From Nonomuraea wenchangensis (lineage in GTDB: Bacteria; Actinomycetota; Actinomycetes; Streptosporangiales; Streptosporangiaceae), in assembly GCF_900111685.1 (NCBI RefSeq), contig NZ_FOHX01000014.1:186001-250000 (forward strand): 64,000 nt of DNA, written 5' to 3'. A program made the translations under genes and the position numbers. This document shows, piece by piece, positions 1 through 8,329 of the stretch (the stretch's first letter is position 1; every line of letters starts with the position of its first letter). The notes beneath the pieces are model-generated. The model did not search any database. It was not told the DNA's origin and saw only the letters and a list, made by a program, of their open reading frames with translations.

Positions 1-669
1 GTCCGTGGTGGCCTGGACGGCGAGGCCCGCGTTCGTGGGGGACACCGCCCAGAGCAACCGCTGGACGTCCTCGTCGGCGACCAGGCGCACCGCCAGCGGA
101 AACAGGTAGAGCAGGCCGAGCACGACCCCTGCGGCGGCGGCCGGGTCGCGTACGGCGACCGCGATCCCGACGCCGAGCAGCGCGATCAGCCCGAAGTAGA
201 GCACCGACCCGGCGGCGGCGCGCAGGGTGGGGCCGTCGAGCAGCGACAGAGGCGGGTAGCCGTGCTCCGGGGTGAAGCCGCTGCCCGGCAGGAGCAGCCG
301 CCCGGCCAGCACCGACCCGAGCACCGCGACGGCTCCCGCGGCCAGCGCGGGGCCGGTGACGACGGCGGCCTTGGCGGCCAGCAGCGCGCCCCTGCGCGGC
401 ACCGCGGCGAGGCTGGTGCGGATCATGCCGCTGCCGTACTCGCCGCAGACCGCCGTCACGGCCAGCAGGGCGACCAGGGCCTGGCCGAGCTGCACGCCGG
501 TCAGGGCCAGCCGGGTGGCGTCGGGGCCGCAGCCGGCCGCCTCGCAGCGGACGACCGTGGCCGCCAGCGCCCCCAGGGCGACGGTCAGCACGACCGTCCC
601 GGCCAGCAGCCCGGAGGCGCCCGGCACGGTGCGGAGCTTCGTCCACTCCGCGAGCGTCGCCCGCCTCAC
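1..669 (-). CDS. ABC-2 type transporter permease (3' end outside window)
   Basis: This is the N-terminal 223 codons of an integral membrane protein that reads off the left edge. It starts VRRATLAEWTKLRTVPG, the 'EWTK(L/F)R' opening typical of ABC-2 permeases of actinomycete drug or lantibiotic-type exporters. Several hydrophobic stretches follow (an ALLAVTAVCGEYGSGMIRT region, then alanine/leucine-rich helices). The GTG start at 669 overlaps the stop of the upstream permease by 4 bp (GTGA), so the two are translationally coupled and probably form a heterodimeric membrane part with the ATPase further upstream. The substrate is unknown. Confidence 0.85.
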   Translation of the reverse strand, partial: MRRATLAEWTKLRTVPGASGLLAGTVVLTVALGALAATVVRCEAAGCGPDATRLALTGVQLGQALVALLAVTAVCGEYGSGMIRTSLAAVPRRGALLAAKAAVVTGPALAAGAVAVLGSVLAGRLLLPGSGFTPEHGYPPLSLLDGPTLRAAAGSVLYFGLIALLGVGIAVAVRDPAAAAGVVLGLLYLFPLAVRLVADEDVQRLLWAVSPTNAGLAVQATTD

Positions 670-2240
670 GCGTCCTCCCTGTTCAGGCGGCGTACGGCGA
701 GGGCGAGGACGAGGGCCGCGTACCCGCACAGCACGGCGAAGCCGGCCCAGGGCGGCAGCGGGTAGAAGCCGCCCGCGGGCGCGTGGTGGCCGACCACCTG
801 CGGGTACTCGGGGATGCTCTGCTGGACGGCGAAGCCCGCTGCGGGCGTCACCCGCAGCAGCCAGTCCGCGACCGGCTCGGGCAGCACGGACGTGGTCGCG
901 AGCACGTACGGCACCAGGACCGCCGCGACGGCCGCGATGACCGCCGCCGCGCCGCGCCGCAGCAGCGCGCCGAACGCGAGGGCGAGCACGGCGCTCACCG
1001 CCAGCACGCCCGCCACACCTGCGACCACCCGCAGCTCGGTCAGCGCGGAGACCGGCAGGAGGTGGACGCCGTTGCCCGCGAGGACACGCTTGGCGAGCGG
1101 CAGCGTGACCGCGGTGGCGGCGAGCGACCCGGCGAAGGTCGCCGCCAGGACCACCACGGCCTTGGCCACGAGCACCCGTCCGCGCCGCGGGCTCGCCAGC
1201 AGCGTCGTACGGACGAGCCCGCGCCGGTACTCGGCGGTCACGGACAGCACGCCCACGACGATCACGGCAACCAGCGCGAACATCGCGCCCGCCAGGGTGT
1301 TCTCGACGGTGCTCCCCACGGTCAGGGGGGCGATGTCGCCCACCCCGGTGATCGTGTACGTGCCGCCGGACTCCCGGAACCCGCCCGGGTGGTGCGGCGA
1401 GCCGTCGAGCTCGTACGAGACGCCGATGTCGTCGAGGGCGAACGCCCCGCCGGTGCCCGCGCCGCGCACGTCGAGCCGGTCCATGACGGCGGTGACCTCG
1501 GAGAAACGGGAGGTGACGGTGGACCCGCCGACGGCGTTGCCGGTGACCCGCACGTCGCCGGGGGAGGCGGCGAACAGTCCGACGCGGGCCTGCGCCGGCA
1601 GCCCCGGCAGGCGGACGGCGGCGACCTTCGTCCACCGGACGCCGTCGGCCGACTCCTCGCCGGTCACCGTGTCGCCCGTCCGCGTCAGGCGCAGCCAGCG
1701 GGGGGTGGACGGGGTGACCTTGCCCGGCAGCCCGGCGACGTCCTCGGTGAAGTCGTGCTGCATGCGGACGCCGTGCTCGGCGGTGACCATGACGGCGGCG
1801 TAGGAGGCGCCCTGCCGGGTGCTCGCCTTGATCATGAGGCCGGCCCTGGCCCACGGGGTCATGGCCGTGGCGACGTTCCGCACGCCGGGGACGGCGTCGG
1901 GGAGGCGGATCCGGCCGGACATCGCGCTCACCCGCACGGTGATCGAGCCGTCGCCGCGCAGCGGCTGGTGGGCGAAGAAGAAATGGTCCTCGACGGCCTC
2001 GCCGCCGGGGCCGCGCGGCGGGACCGGGCAGGGTACCTCGACCGGCCCCTTCGAGCAGGAGGCGTGGCTGCCGGCCGCCGACAGCAGGCCGAGCCCGACG
2101 ACGAGCAGCGCCGCGAGCACCAGCCCCGCGGGCCCGCCCGGGGCGGTCCGGAACTTGGTCCACTCGGCGTGGACGAGCCGCGCGAACCCGTCGCGCCCCG
2201 CCGTGCCGAGCGGCGAGCGGTAGGGGGCGGTCGCGGTCAT
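666..2240 (-). CDS. ABC-2 type permease with large extracytoplasmic domain
   Basis: The protein has 524 residues. It opens with the usual 'HAEWTKFRTAP' cytoplasmic start and one membrane helix (about residues 38-57). About 240 residues of polar, beta-rich sequence follow before the remaining five or so helices, which include the SVTAEYRRGLVRTTL segment typical of ABC-2 permeases. The inserted part (for example WARAGLMIKAS, GVRWTKVAAVRLPG, QARVGLFAASPG) resembles laminin-G/DUF1349-like jelly-roll domains that face the outside. The start was set at ATG 2240 because it overlaps the ATPase stop (ATGA); an upstream in-frame extension is only the shadow of the ATPase. Most ABC-2 permeases lack this domain. 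Its ligand is unknown. Confidence 0.88.
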   Translation of the reverse strand: MTATAPYRSPLGTAGRDGFARLVHAEWTKFRTAPGGPAGLVLAALLVVGLGLLSAAGSHASCSKGPVEVPCPVPPRGPGGEAVEDHFFFAHQPLRGDGSITVRVSAMSGRIRLPDAVPGVRNVATAMTPWARAGLMIKASTRQGASYAAVMVTAEHGVRMQHDFTEDVAGLPGKVTPSTPRWLRLTRTGDTVTGEESADGVRWTKVAAVRLPGLPAQARVGLFAASPGDVRVTGNAVGGSTVTSRFSEVTAVMDRLDVRGAGTGGAFALDDIGVSYELDGSPHHPGGFRESGGTYTITGVGDIAPLTVGSTVENTLAGAMFALVAVIVVGVLSVTAEYRRGLVRTTLLASPRRGRVLVAKAVVVLAATFAGSLAATAVTLPLAKRVLAGNGVHLLPVSALTELRVVAGVAGVLAVSAVLALAFGALLRRGAAAVIAAVAAVLVPYVLATTSVLPEPVADWLLRVTPAAGFAVQQSIPEYPQVVGHHAPAGGFYPLPPWAGFAVLCGYAALVLALAVRRLNREDA

Positions 2241-3154
2241 CGGGCCGCCCCTCGGTACTCGACGGCGTCCCTGGTCAGGTCCAGGTACGCCGCCTCCAGC
2301 GTGGCCCGGTGCGCGGCCACCTCCGCGAACGGCACCTCGCGGGCCGTCAGCAGCCGTACGACCTGCTCGGCGGCCAGCCCGTCCACGGTGAGCGTCTCCC
2401 GGTCCTGCACGGTCACCGTGGCCCCGGCCTCGGCGAGGGCCCGCATGGCCGCCTCGCGGGCCGTCGTACGCAGGCGCACCCGGCCGCCGGAGGCGCGGGC
2501 GATGAGGTCGGCCACGCTCGTGTCCGCCAGCACCCGCCCCCGTCCCGCCACCACGAGGTGCCCGGCGGTGTCCTCCAGCTCGCTCATCAGATGGCTGGAG
2601 ACCAGCACCGCCCGCCCCTCGGCGGCGAGCGCGCGCAGGAAGCCGCGCATCCACACGATGCCCTCGGGGTCGAGGCCGTTGAACGGCTCGTCCAGCAGCA
2701 GCACCGGCGGGTCGCCGAGCATCGCGGCGGCGACGCCGAGCCGCTGGCGCATGCCGAGCGAGTAGCCGCCCGCCCGGCGGTGGGCCGCCGGGCCGAGCCC
2801 GGTCAGCTCCAGGACCTCGTCCACCCGGCGGGCGCCGAGGCCCTGGGAGTGGGCGAGCCAGAGGAGGTGGTGGCGGCCGGTGCGGCCCGGCTGGAGGGCG
2901 GCGGCGTCCAGCAGCGCGCCGACGTGCCGGAGCGGGGTGCGCAGGCTCGCGTACGGGCGCCCGCCCACCAGGGCGTGGCCCTCGTCGGGGGCGTCCAGGC
3001 CGAGCACCACGCGCATGGTGGTGGACTTGCCCGCGCCGTTCGGGCCGACGAAGCCCGTGACGTGGCCGGGGCGGACGGTGAAGGTCATCCCGTCCAGGGC
3101 CTGTTTCGAGCCGTACCGCTTGCGCAGGCCGGAGACTTCGATGGTTGCTTCCAC
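2237..3154 (-). CDS. ABC transporter ATP-binding protein (drug-export type)
   Basis: The 305-residue ATPase has Walker A GPNGAGKST near residue 40, signature YSLGMRQRL, Walker B LLLDEPFNGLD, and a C-terminal extension of about 80 residues as in DrrA/BcrA-like ATPases. It is the first gene of a three-gene unit with the two overlapping permeases downstream and should energise them. It is divergent from the histidine kinase/response regulator pair across a 109-bp gap. That arrangement is common for envelope-stress or antibiotic-responsive exporters, so the two-component system probably controls it (inference from position). Confidence 0.93.
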   Translation of the reverse strand: MEATIEVSGLRKRYGSKQALDGMTFTVRPGHVTGFVGPNGAGKSTTMRVVLGLDAPDEGHALVGGRPYASLRTPLRHVGALLDAAALQPGRTGRHHLLWLAHSQGLGARRVDEVLELTGLGPAAHRRAGGYSLGMRQRLGVAAAMLGDPPVLLLDEPFNGLDPEGIVWMRGFLRALAAEGRAVLVSSHLMSELEDTAGHLVVAGRGRVLADTSVADLIARASGGRVRLRTTAREAAMRALAEAGATVTVQDRETLTVDGLAAEQVVRLLTAREVPFAEVAAHRATLEAAYLDLTRDAVEYRGAAR

Positions 3155-3190
3155 GCCTATGAAGCTAGGCAGCGGGCCGGGGCGCGGTCG

Positions 3191-3202
3191 TCACGCGCGT
3201 GA
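3191..3202. promoter_or_regulatory. Perfect palindrome in the divergent promoter region
   Basis: TCACGCGCGTGA is a perfect 12-bp inverted repeat in the 109-bp gap between the divergent ABC ATPase and histidine kinase genes. A second weaker repeat (CCCTC...GAGGG, around 3230-3241) lies closer to the kinase start. These are plausible binding sites for the LuxR-type response regulator, judged only from position and symmetry. Confidence 0.35.
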
Positions 3203-3263
3203 GCGATCTTCGGGGGCTACATGAGGTCCCTCGTGTGAGGGATGCGAGGGGTACGGTGCGGCG

Positions 3264-4541
3264 GTGACAATGGGATTCGTGGCTATCGGGCAGGGTTTGG
3301 GCGTTCTGCGGGGGGCGTGGCCGGCGGACGGCGACGCGGGCCGCCGGCGCCGCGCGCTGGTCGTGCTCGGGCTTCTGCTGGCCCTGGTCGCGGTGGTGGA
3401 AGTGCTCGCCGCCCAGCCGATCTCCGGCGGCTGGTCGGTCAGCGTCCCGGCCTCGCCCGCAGAGCACGCGACCGGCGGGCCGGTGCCGTACGGCGGGCAT
3501 CCGGCGGACCGGCGGCTTCACCTGCTGGTTCTTCCGTTGCTCGCGCTCGCCACCACCCTGCCGCTCCCGCTCCTCGCGGGGCAGCCGATGATCGCGGCGG
3601 CCGTGGGCGGCGCGGCGGCCGTGCTGTCGGTGGGGGCGTTCCACACGCTGACCTTCGCCGGGGCGGCGGCCCAGGTGATCGCGCTCTACCGGGCCGGACG
3701 GCAGGGGCGGCCCGGCCCCGCGCTCGCGCTCGCGGCCCCGTTCCCGCTGTTGGCGCTGCTCCCGGCGCTCCCGGTGGGGGAGCTCGTCCTGCCGCTGGCC
3801 TGCCTGGCCCCGGCCGCCGCGCTCGGCGGCGTCGCGCGGGCGGCCCGCGCCGCGGCCGGGGCGCACACCGCCGCCCGGCGGCAGGCGGCCGGCGACCTGC
3901 TGGAGCACACCGCCCGGGGCGAGCGGGCGCGCATCGCGCGCGAGCTGCACGACGTCGTCGCCCACCACATCTCCCTGGTCGCGGTCCAGGCCGAGACCGC
4001 CAGGCTGGCCGTCCCCGGGATGCCGCAGGCGGGGGCCGAGCGGCTGCTGGCCATCGGCGACACCGCCCGGCAGGCGCTCACCGAGATGCGCAGGCTACTC
4101 GGCGTGCTGCGCGAGGACGACGGCACCGAGGCGTCCTGGCGTCCCCAGCCCGGCCTGCGCCTGCACGAGCTGAACGAGCTGCTCGACGGCTCCCGCGAGG
4201 CGTCGGGCGCGGCCACCCGGCTCATCCTCCGCGGCACCCCGGCCGAGCTGGACCCTGGGGTGGAGCTGGCGGCGTACCGGATCGTGCAGGAGGCGCTCAC
4301 CAACGCGCGGCGGCACGCGCCCGGCGCGGCCGTGGACGTGGAGCTGCACTACACCGGCGCCGGCCTGGAGCTGTCGATCAGGGACAACGGCCCCGGGCCG
4401 CTCGACGGGCAGGGCGGACACGGGCTGGCCGGCATGCGCGAGCGCGCCGCGGCCGTGGGCGGCGAGCTGGTCACCGGCCCCGCGCCCGGCGGCGGCTTCC
4501 TCGTGCAGGCCGTCCTGCCGGGCAGGGAGAGCGCGGCGTGA
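3264..4541 (+). CDS. Sensor histidine kinase (HisKA_3/NarL-NreB type)
   Basis: The 425-residue kinase has an N-terminal half of several hydrophobic helices (for example ALVVLGLLLALVAVVEVLAA) with little extracytoplasmic sequence. A HisKA_3 dimerisation/phosphoacceptor box follows (RIARELHDVVAHH, His in ELHD). The C-terminal HATPase domain has an N box in QEALTNARRHAP, a G1 box in DNGPG and a glycine-rich lid in GGHGLAGMRERA. It starts at a GTG and overlaps the response regulator by 4 bp (GTGA). It would autophosphorylate and pass phosphate to that regulator. The signal is unknown; the neighbouring exporter suggests a membrane-active compound. Confidence 0.92.
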   Translation: MTMGFVAIGQGLGVLRGAWPADGDAGRRRRALVVLGLLLALVAVVEVLAAQPISGGWSVSVPASPAEHATGGPVPYGGHPADRRLHLLVLPLLALATTLPLPLLAGQPMIAAAVGGAAAVLSVGAFHTLTFAGAAAQVIALYRAGRQGRPGPALALAAPFPLLALLPALPVGELVLPLACLAPAAALGGVARAARAAAGAHTAARRQAAGDLLEHTARGERARIARELHDVVAHHISLVAVQAETARLAVPGMPQAGAERLLAIGDTARQALTEMRRLLGVLREDDGTEASWRPQPGLRLHELNELLDGSREASGAATRLILRGTPAELDPGVELAAYRIVQEALTNARRHAPGAAVDVELHYTGAGLELSIRDNGPGPLDGQGGHGLAGMRERAAAVGGELVTGPAPGGGFLVQAVLPGRESAA

Positions 4542-5209
4542 GCGGGCCGATCAGGGTCGTCATCGCCGACGACCACCTGGTCGTACGGACCGGGTTCGGC
4601 GAGCTGCTGGACACCCAGCCCGACTTCGAGGTGGCCGGCCGGGCCGCCGACGGGCTGGAGGCGGTGCGGATCTGCCGCGAGGTGAAGCCGGACGTCGTGC
4701 TCATGGACGTACGCATGCCCGGAATGGGCGGCATCGAGGCGACCAGGGAGCTGGCCGGCCCCGGCGGGCCGCGGGTGCTCATCCTGACCACGTTCGACCT
4801 CGACGAGTACGTCTACGACGCCCTGCGCGCCGGCGCCAGCGGCTTCCTGCTGAAGGACGTGACCGCCGAGCGCCTGTTCGACGCGGTGCGCGTGGTCGCG
4901 GCCGGCGAGGCGCTGCTGGCCCCGGCCGTCACCCGCCGCCTGATCGGCGAGTTCGCCCGCATGGGCCCGCGCCCCGGCGCGCCCGTGGCGGCGCTGGGCA
5001 CGCTCACCCCGCGCGAGACGCAGGTCCTGCGGCTGGTCGCCGAGGGTCTGTCCAACCCCGAGATCGCCGCCCGGCTCGTGGTGACCGAGGAGACGGTCAA
5101 GACGCACGTGAGCCGGGTGCTGAACAAGCTGGGGCTGCGCGACCGGACGCAGGCGGTCGTCGCCGCGTACGAGACGGGCCTGGTCGTACCGCGCAACCGG
5201 CAGCCGTGA
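4538..5209 (+). CDS. LuxR/NarL-family response regulator
   Basis: The 223-residue regulator has a receiver domain with acidic pocket DD at 11-12, phosphoacceptor Asp57 in VVLMDVRMPG and the conserved Lys in GFLLKD. A LuxR helix-turn-helix follows (LTPRETQVLRLVAEGLSN ... TVKTHVSRVLNKLG). The GTG start is inside the stop of the kinase gene (GTGA overlap), making a coupled two-component pair. It ends only 4 bp from the convergent sugar-binding-protein gene, so the two transcripts must share or overlap a terminator. The likely target is the divergent ABC exporter. Confidence 0.94.
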   Translation: MSGPIRVVIADDHLVVRTGFGELLDTQPDFEVAGRAADGLEAVRICREVKPDVVLMDVRMPGMGGIEATRELAGPGGPRVLILTTFDLDEYVYDALRAGASGFLLKDVTAERLFDAVRVVAAGEALLAPAVTRRLIGEFARMGPRPGAPVAALGTLTPRETQVLRLVAEGLSNPEIAARLVVTEETVKTHVSRVLNKLGLRDRTQAVVAAYETGLVVPRNRQP

Positions 5210-5213
5210 CGCC

Positions 5214-6308
5214 TCAGAAGTCGAAGTCGTCGATGTTGGACTTGTCGAACACGGTCGGCTTGCCGAGCAGCACCTCGCCCTTGGCCCCGACGGTGTACGT
5301 GCCGAGCTTGCCCGCCTTGAACGTCTCGCCCTCAGCGCCGGTGGTCTGCCCGGAGGCTAGCGCGGCGGCGGCGTACGAGGCGAGATAGCCGAGGTCGGCC
5401 GGGTTCCACAGCTCGAACGCCTCGATCGTGCCGTCCTTCACGAACTTGCGAAGCTGGTTCGGCGTGCCGAGCCCGGTCAGCTTCACCTTCCCCTTGTACG
5501 GCGAGTCCGACAGATACCGGGCCGCCGCCGCGATGCCCACGGTCGTCGGCGAGATGATGCCCGCGAGGTCCGGGTACGAGCGCAGCAGGCCCTGCGTCTC
5601 GGTGAAGGACTTCTGGTCGTCGTCGTTGCCGTAGGCGACCTTGACCAGCTCCATGTCCTTGTACTCGGGCTTGCTCAGCTCGTCCTTCATGAACTCGATC
5701 CAGGTGTTCTGGTTCGTCGCGTTCGGCGTGGCGGACAGGATCGCGATCTTGCCCTTGTTGCCGAGCTGCTTGGCGAGGAGCTGCACCTCCGTACGCCCCA
5801 GGTCCTCGGCGCTCGCCTGGTTGACGAAGATGTCGCGGCCCTCGGGCGCGGTGTCGGAGTCGTAGCTGACGACCTTGATCCCGGCGGCCCTGGCCTGCTT
5901 GAGCGCGGGCACGACGGCGTTGGGGTCGTTGGCGGAGATCACGATGGCGTCCTGCTTCTGCTGGATCAGCGTGTTGATGTAGGACACCTGCGAGGACGCG
6001 CTCGCGTCGGACGGGCCGACCTCCTTGCCCTCGCCGCCGAACTCCCCGGCCGCGTCCACGCCGCCCTTGTCGGCGATCGTGAAGTACGGGTTGTTGACCT
6101 GCTTCGGCAGGAAGGCGATCTTCAGCCCCTGCTTGAGCGGGGCGTTCGGGTCGGCCGCCGCGGACGAGGCGGCGGACGACGCGGACCCGGCGGGGGCGGA
6201 CGACTGCTGCTGCTGGACATCGCTCTTGGTGGTGCCGCCGCACGCGCTGGTCAGCAGCACGAGCCCGGCGAGGAGCGCCACGGGACGCCAAGGGGTGCGC
6301 GTTGTCAT
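5214..6308 (-). CDS. rhaS: Rhamnose-type sugar ABC transporter substrate-binding lipoprotein
   Basis: The 364-residue protein has a lipoprotein signal peptide (LLAGLVLLTSACGG, lipobox Cys near 27), a Ser/Ala/Gln-rich linker, and a periplasmic-binding-protein fold of the RbsB/RhaS class (KIAFLPKQVNNPYF, ANDPNAVVPALKQA, VVSYDSDTAPEGR, GLGTPNQLRKFVKDG). The 'F-PK-VNNPYF' opening and overall pattern are closest to rhamnose-binding RhaS, but a related sugar is possible. It is last in the four-gene importer unit and its ATG overlaps the preceding permease stop (ATGA). Confidence 0.88.
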   Translation of the reverse strand: MTTRTPWRPVALLAGLVLLTSACGGTTKSDVQQQQSSAPAGSASSAASSAAADPNAPLKQGLKIAFLPKQVNNPYFTIADKGGVDAAGEFGGEGKEVGPSDASASSQVSYINTLIQQKQDAIVISANDPNAVVPALKQARAAGIKVVSYDSDTAPEGRDIFVNQASAEDLGRTEVQLLAKQLGNKGKIAILSATPNATNQNTWIEFMKDELSKPEYKDMELVKVAYGNDDDQKSFTETQGLLRSYPDLAGIISPTTVGIAAAARYLSDSPYKGKVKLTGLGTPNQLRKFVKDGTIEAFELWNPADLGYLASYAAAALASGQTTGAEGETFKAGKLGTYTVGAKGEVLLGKPTVFDKSNIDDFDF

Positions 6309-7279
6309 GAAACGGACTTCCCTTCCACTGGTGATGGTGTGCGCCGTCGCCGGGCCGCCCCCAGGTTCGGCGCCAGCACGGAGGCGACGAGCAGCAGGCC
6401 CGTCACGAAGTTGAGCACCTCGTTGGCCACGTCGGCGAGGATCAGCGCGTTGCGTACGACGCCGAGCAGCAGCACCGCCATCAGGACGCCGGGCAGCGTG
6501 CCCTTCCCCCCGAAGATCGACACCCCGCCGAGCAGCACGGCGGCCACCACCGCGAGCTCCAGGCCCATGCCGTTGTCGGCGCGGGCGCTGGCGTAGCGGA
6601 AGGTGTAGACGAGGGACGCCAGCGACGCCATGACCCCGGAGGCCACGAACAGCCAGAGCTTGATGCGCTTGACCCGGATGCCGGAGAAGTACGCGGCCTC
6701 GACGTTCGCGCCGATCGCCACGATCGACCGGCCGAGCCCGGTCGCGTGCAGCACCAGCGCCGCCACCACGGCCAGCACCGCGACCAGCACGGTCGCGAGC
6801 GGCACCGGCCCGATCGAGGACGTGGCGAGGCCCGTGTAGGCGGGCGGCAGGTCGGCCACCGCCTGGTCGCCCAGAATCACGTACGCCAGCCCGCGGAACA
6901 GCGCGAACGTGCCGATCGTGACCGCCAGCGAGGGCAGCCCGAGCCGGGTGACGAGCAGCCCGTTGACCGCCCCGCACGCCGCGCCCACCAGCAGGCAGAT
7001 CGGCATGATGGCCTCGATCGGCAGCCCGGCGTTCCAAAGCGCGCCGAGCACCGCGCAGGACAGGCCGAGCGTGGAGGCCACGGACAGGTCGATCTCGGCC
7101 GCCACGATCACCAGCGTCATGGTCAGCGCCATGAGCGCGATCTCGGTGGTGTCGAGCAGCAGGAACGAGACGTTGGAGTCGCCCGCGAAGCCGTCCACGC
7201 CGAGCGAGGCCCACACCGCGACCCCGGCCAGCAGCACGGCGATCAACGTCTCCCAGCGGCGCAGCACGTCAGTGTTCAC
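6305..7279 (-). CDS. Sugar ABC transporter permease (BPD_transp_2 family)
   Basis: This is a 324-residue polytopic protein of the RbsC/RhaQ class. It has alternating hydrophobic helices and the family's conserved cytoplasmic loop region (SIVAIGANVEAAYFSGIRVKR), followed by GVSIFGGKGTLPGV. It is one of two permeases in the unit, which fits rhamnose-type importers that use two different membrane subunits. It follows the other permease by 18 bp and overlaps the binding-protein gene by 4 bp. Confidence 0.92.
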   Translation of the reverse strand: MNTDVLRRWETLIAVLLAGVAVWASLGVDGFAGDSNVSFLLLDTTEIALMALTMTLVIVAAEIDLSVASTLGLSCAVLGALWNAGLPIEAIMPICLLVGAACGAVNGLLVTRLGLPSLAVTIGTFALFRGLAYVILGDQAVADLPPAYTGLATSSIGPVPLATVLVAVLAVVAALVLHATGLGRSIVAIGANVEAAYFSGIRVKRIKLWLFVASGVMASLASLVYTFRYASARADNGMGLELAVVAAVLLGGVSIFGGKGTLPGVLMAVLLLGVVRNALILADVANEVLNFVTGLLLVASVLAPNLGAARRRRTPSPVEGKSVS

Positions 7280-7297
7280 TGCAGCCTCCGGCGGCGT

Positions 7298-8329
7298 TCA
7301 TGGCGACCTCCGGCGGCGCAGTGCGGCGGCCACGCGCAGCGCGAGCAGGCGGTCGAGGACGATGGCGGCGAGCAGCAGGGCGCCGTTGATCGCGGTCTGG
7401 GCCAGCGCGTCCACCCGGAGCACGGCGAGCGCGCTGGTGATGGAGGCGAGCAGGACGGCGCCGAGCGCGGCCCCGTAGACGGTGCCGCTGCCGCCGAAGA
7501 TGGCCACGCCGCCGACCACGACGGCGGCGATGACGTCGAGCTCCTTGCCGGTGGCGACGGTGGCGTCCACGGTGCCGAAGCGGGCCGCCCACATCACGCC
7601 GGCCAGCCCGGCGAGCGCGCCGTTGGCGACGAACGCGGTGAGGACGCGGCGGCGTACCCGGATGCCGGCCAGCACCGCCGCCTCGGGGCTGGAGCCGATG
7701 GCGTACAGCTCGCGGCCGGAGCGCAGGTTGCGCAGCATCCAGCCGACGGTGAGCAGCACGGCCAGGGCGACCAGCGCGGGCAGCGGGACGCCGAGGACCG
7801 AGCGGGTGCCGAGGGCGAGGAAGCCCTCCGGCATGTCGGCGGCGTTGACCTGGCGGCCGCCGGCCCAGGCGTAGTCGACGCCGCGGAAGGCGTACAGGGT
7901 GCCGAGGGTGGCCACCAGGGCGGGCACCCGGGCCGCGCCGACGAGCAGCCCGTTGACCGCGCCGCAGGCCGCGCCGAGCGCCACGCAGCCGGCGATGACG
8001 AGCGGGACCGGCACGCCGGGGTGGTCGGCGAGGATCAGCGCGCCGCCGAACGCCGACAGGCCCACGACCGAGCTGACCGAGAGGTCCACGTTCCTGGTGA
8101 TGACGACGAGGGTCTGGCCGACGGCGAGCAGCGCGACGATGGCCGAGTTGAGCAGGATGTCGCGGAGGCTGCCGTAGCTGAGGAAGCTCGGGTTCGCCGC
8201 GCCGGTGACGGCGAACAGCGCGCCGAGCGCGACCACGATGCCGAGCTCGCGCACCCGTGCCACCCGGTCCACGAGCCGCCGCCCGCCGCCCCGGCCCGCG
8301 CTCGTCACGCTGCTCGCCGCGCTGGTCAC
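7298..8329 (-). CDS. Sugar ABC transporter permease (BPD_transp_2 family)
   Basis: The 343-residue permease has the family signature ELYAIGSSPEAAVLAGIRVRR and GGVAIFGGSGTVYGA. Its N-terminus is polar (VTSAASSVTSAGRG) before the first helix. The start is placed at GTG 8329, which overlaps the ATPase stop (GTGA); the longer open frame upstream is only the ATPase gene read in another frame. It pairs with the downstream permease. Confidence 0.9.
   Translation of the reverse strand: MTSAASSVTSAGRGGGRRLVDRVARVRELGIVVALGALFAVTGAANPSFLSYGSLRDILLNSAIVALLAVGQTLVVITRNVDLSVSSVVGLSAFGGALILADHPGVPVPLVIAGCVALGAACGAVNGLLVGAARVPALVATLGTLYAFRGVDYAWAGGRQVNAADMPEGFLALGTRSVLGVPLPALVALAVLLTVGWMLRNLRSGRELYAIGSSPEAAVLAGIRVRRRVLTAFVANGALAGLAGVMWAARFGTVDATVATGKELDVIAAVVVGGVAIFGGSGTVYGAALGAVLLASITSALAVLRVDALAQTAINGALLLAAIVLDRLLALRVAAALRRRRSP

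Noticed and set aside
2241..2654. N-terminal extension of the permease reading frame at 666-2654
   Set aside because: It lies wholly inside the ATPase gene in another frame; ATG 2240 with the ATGA overlap is the natural start.
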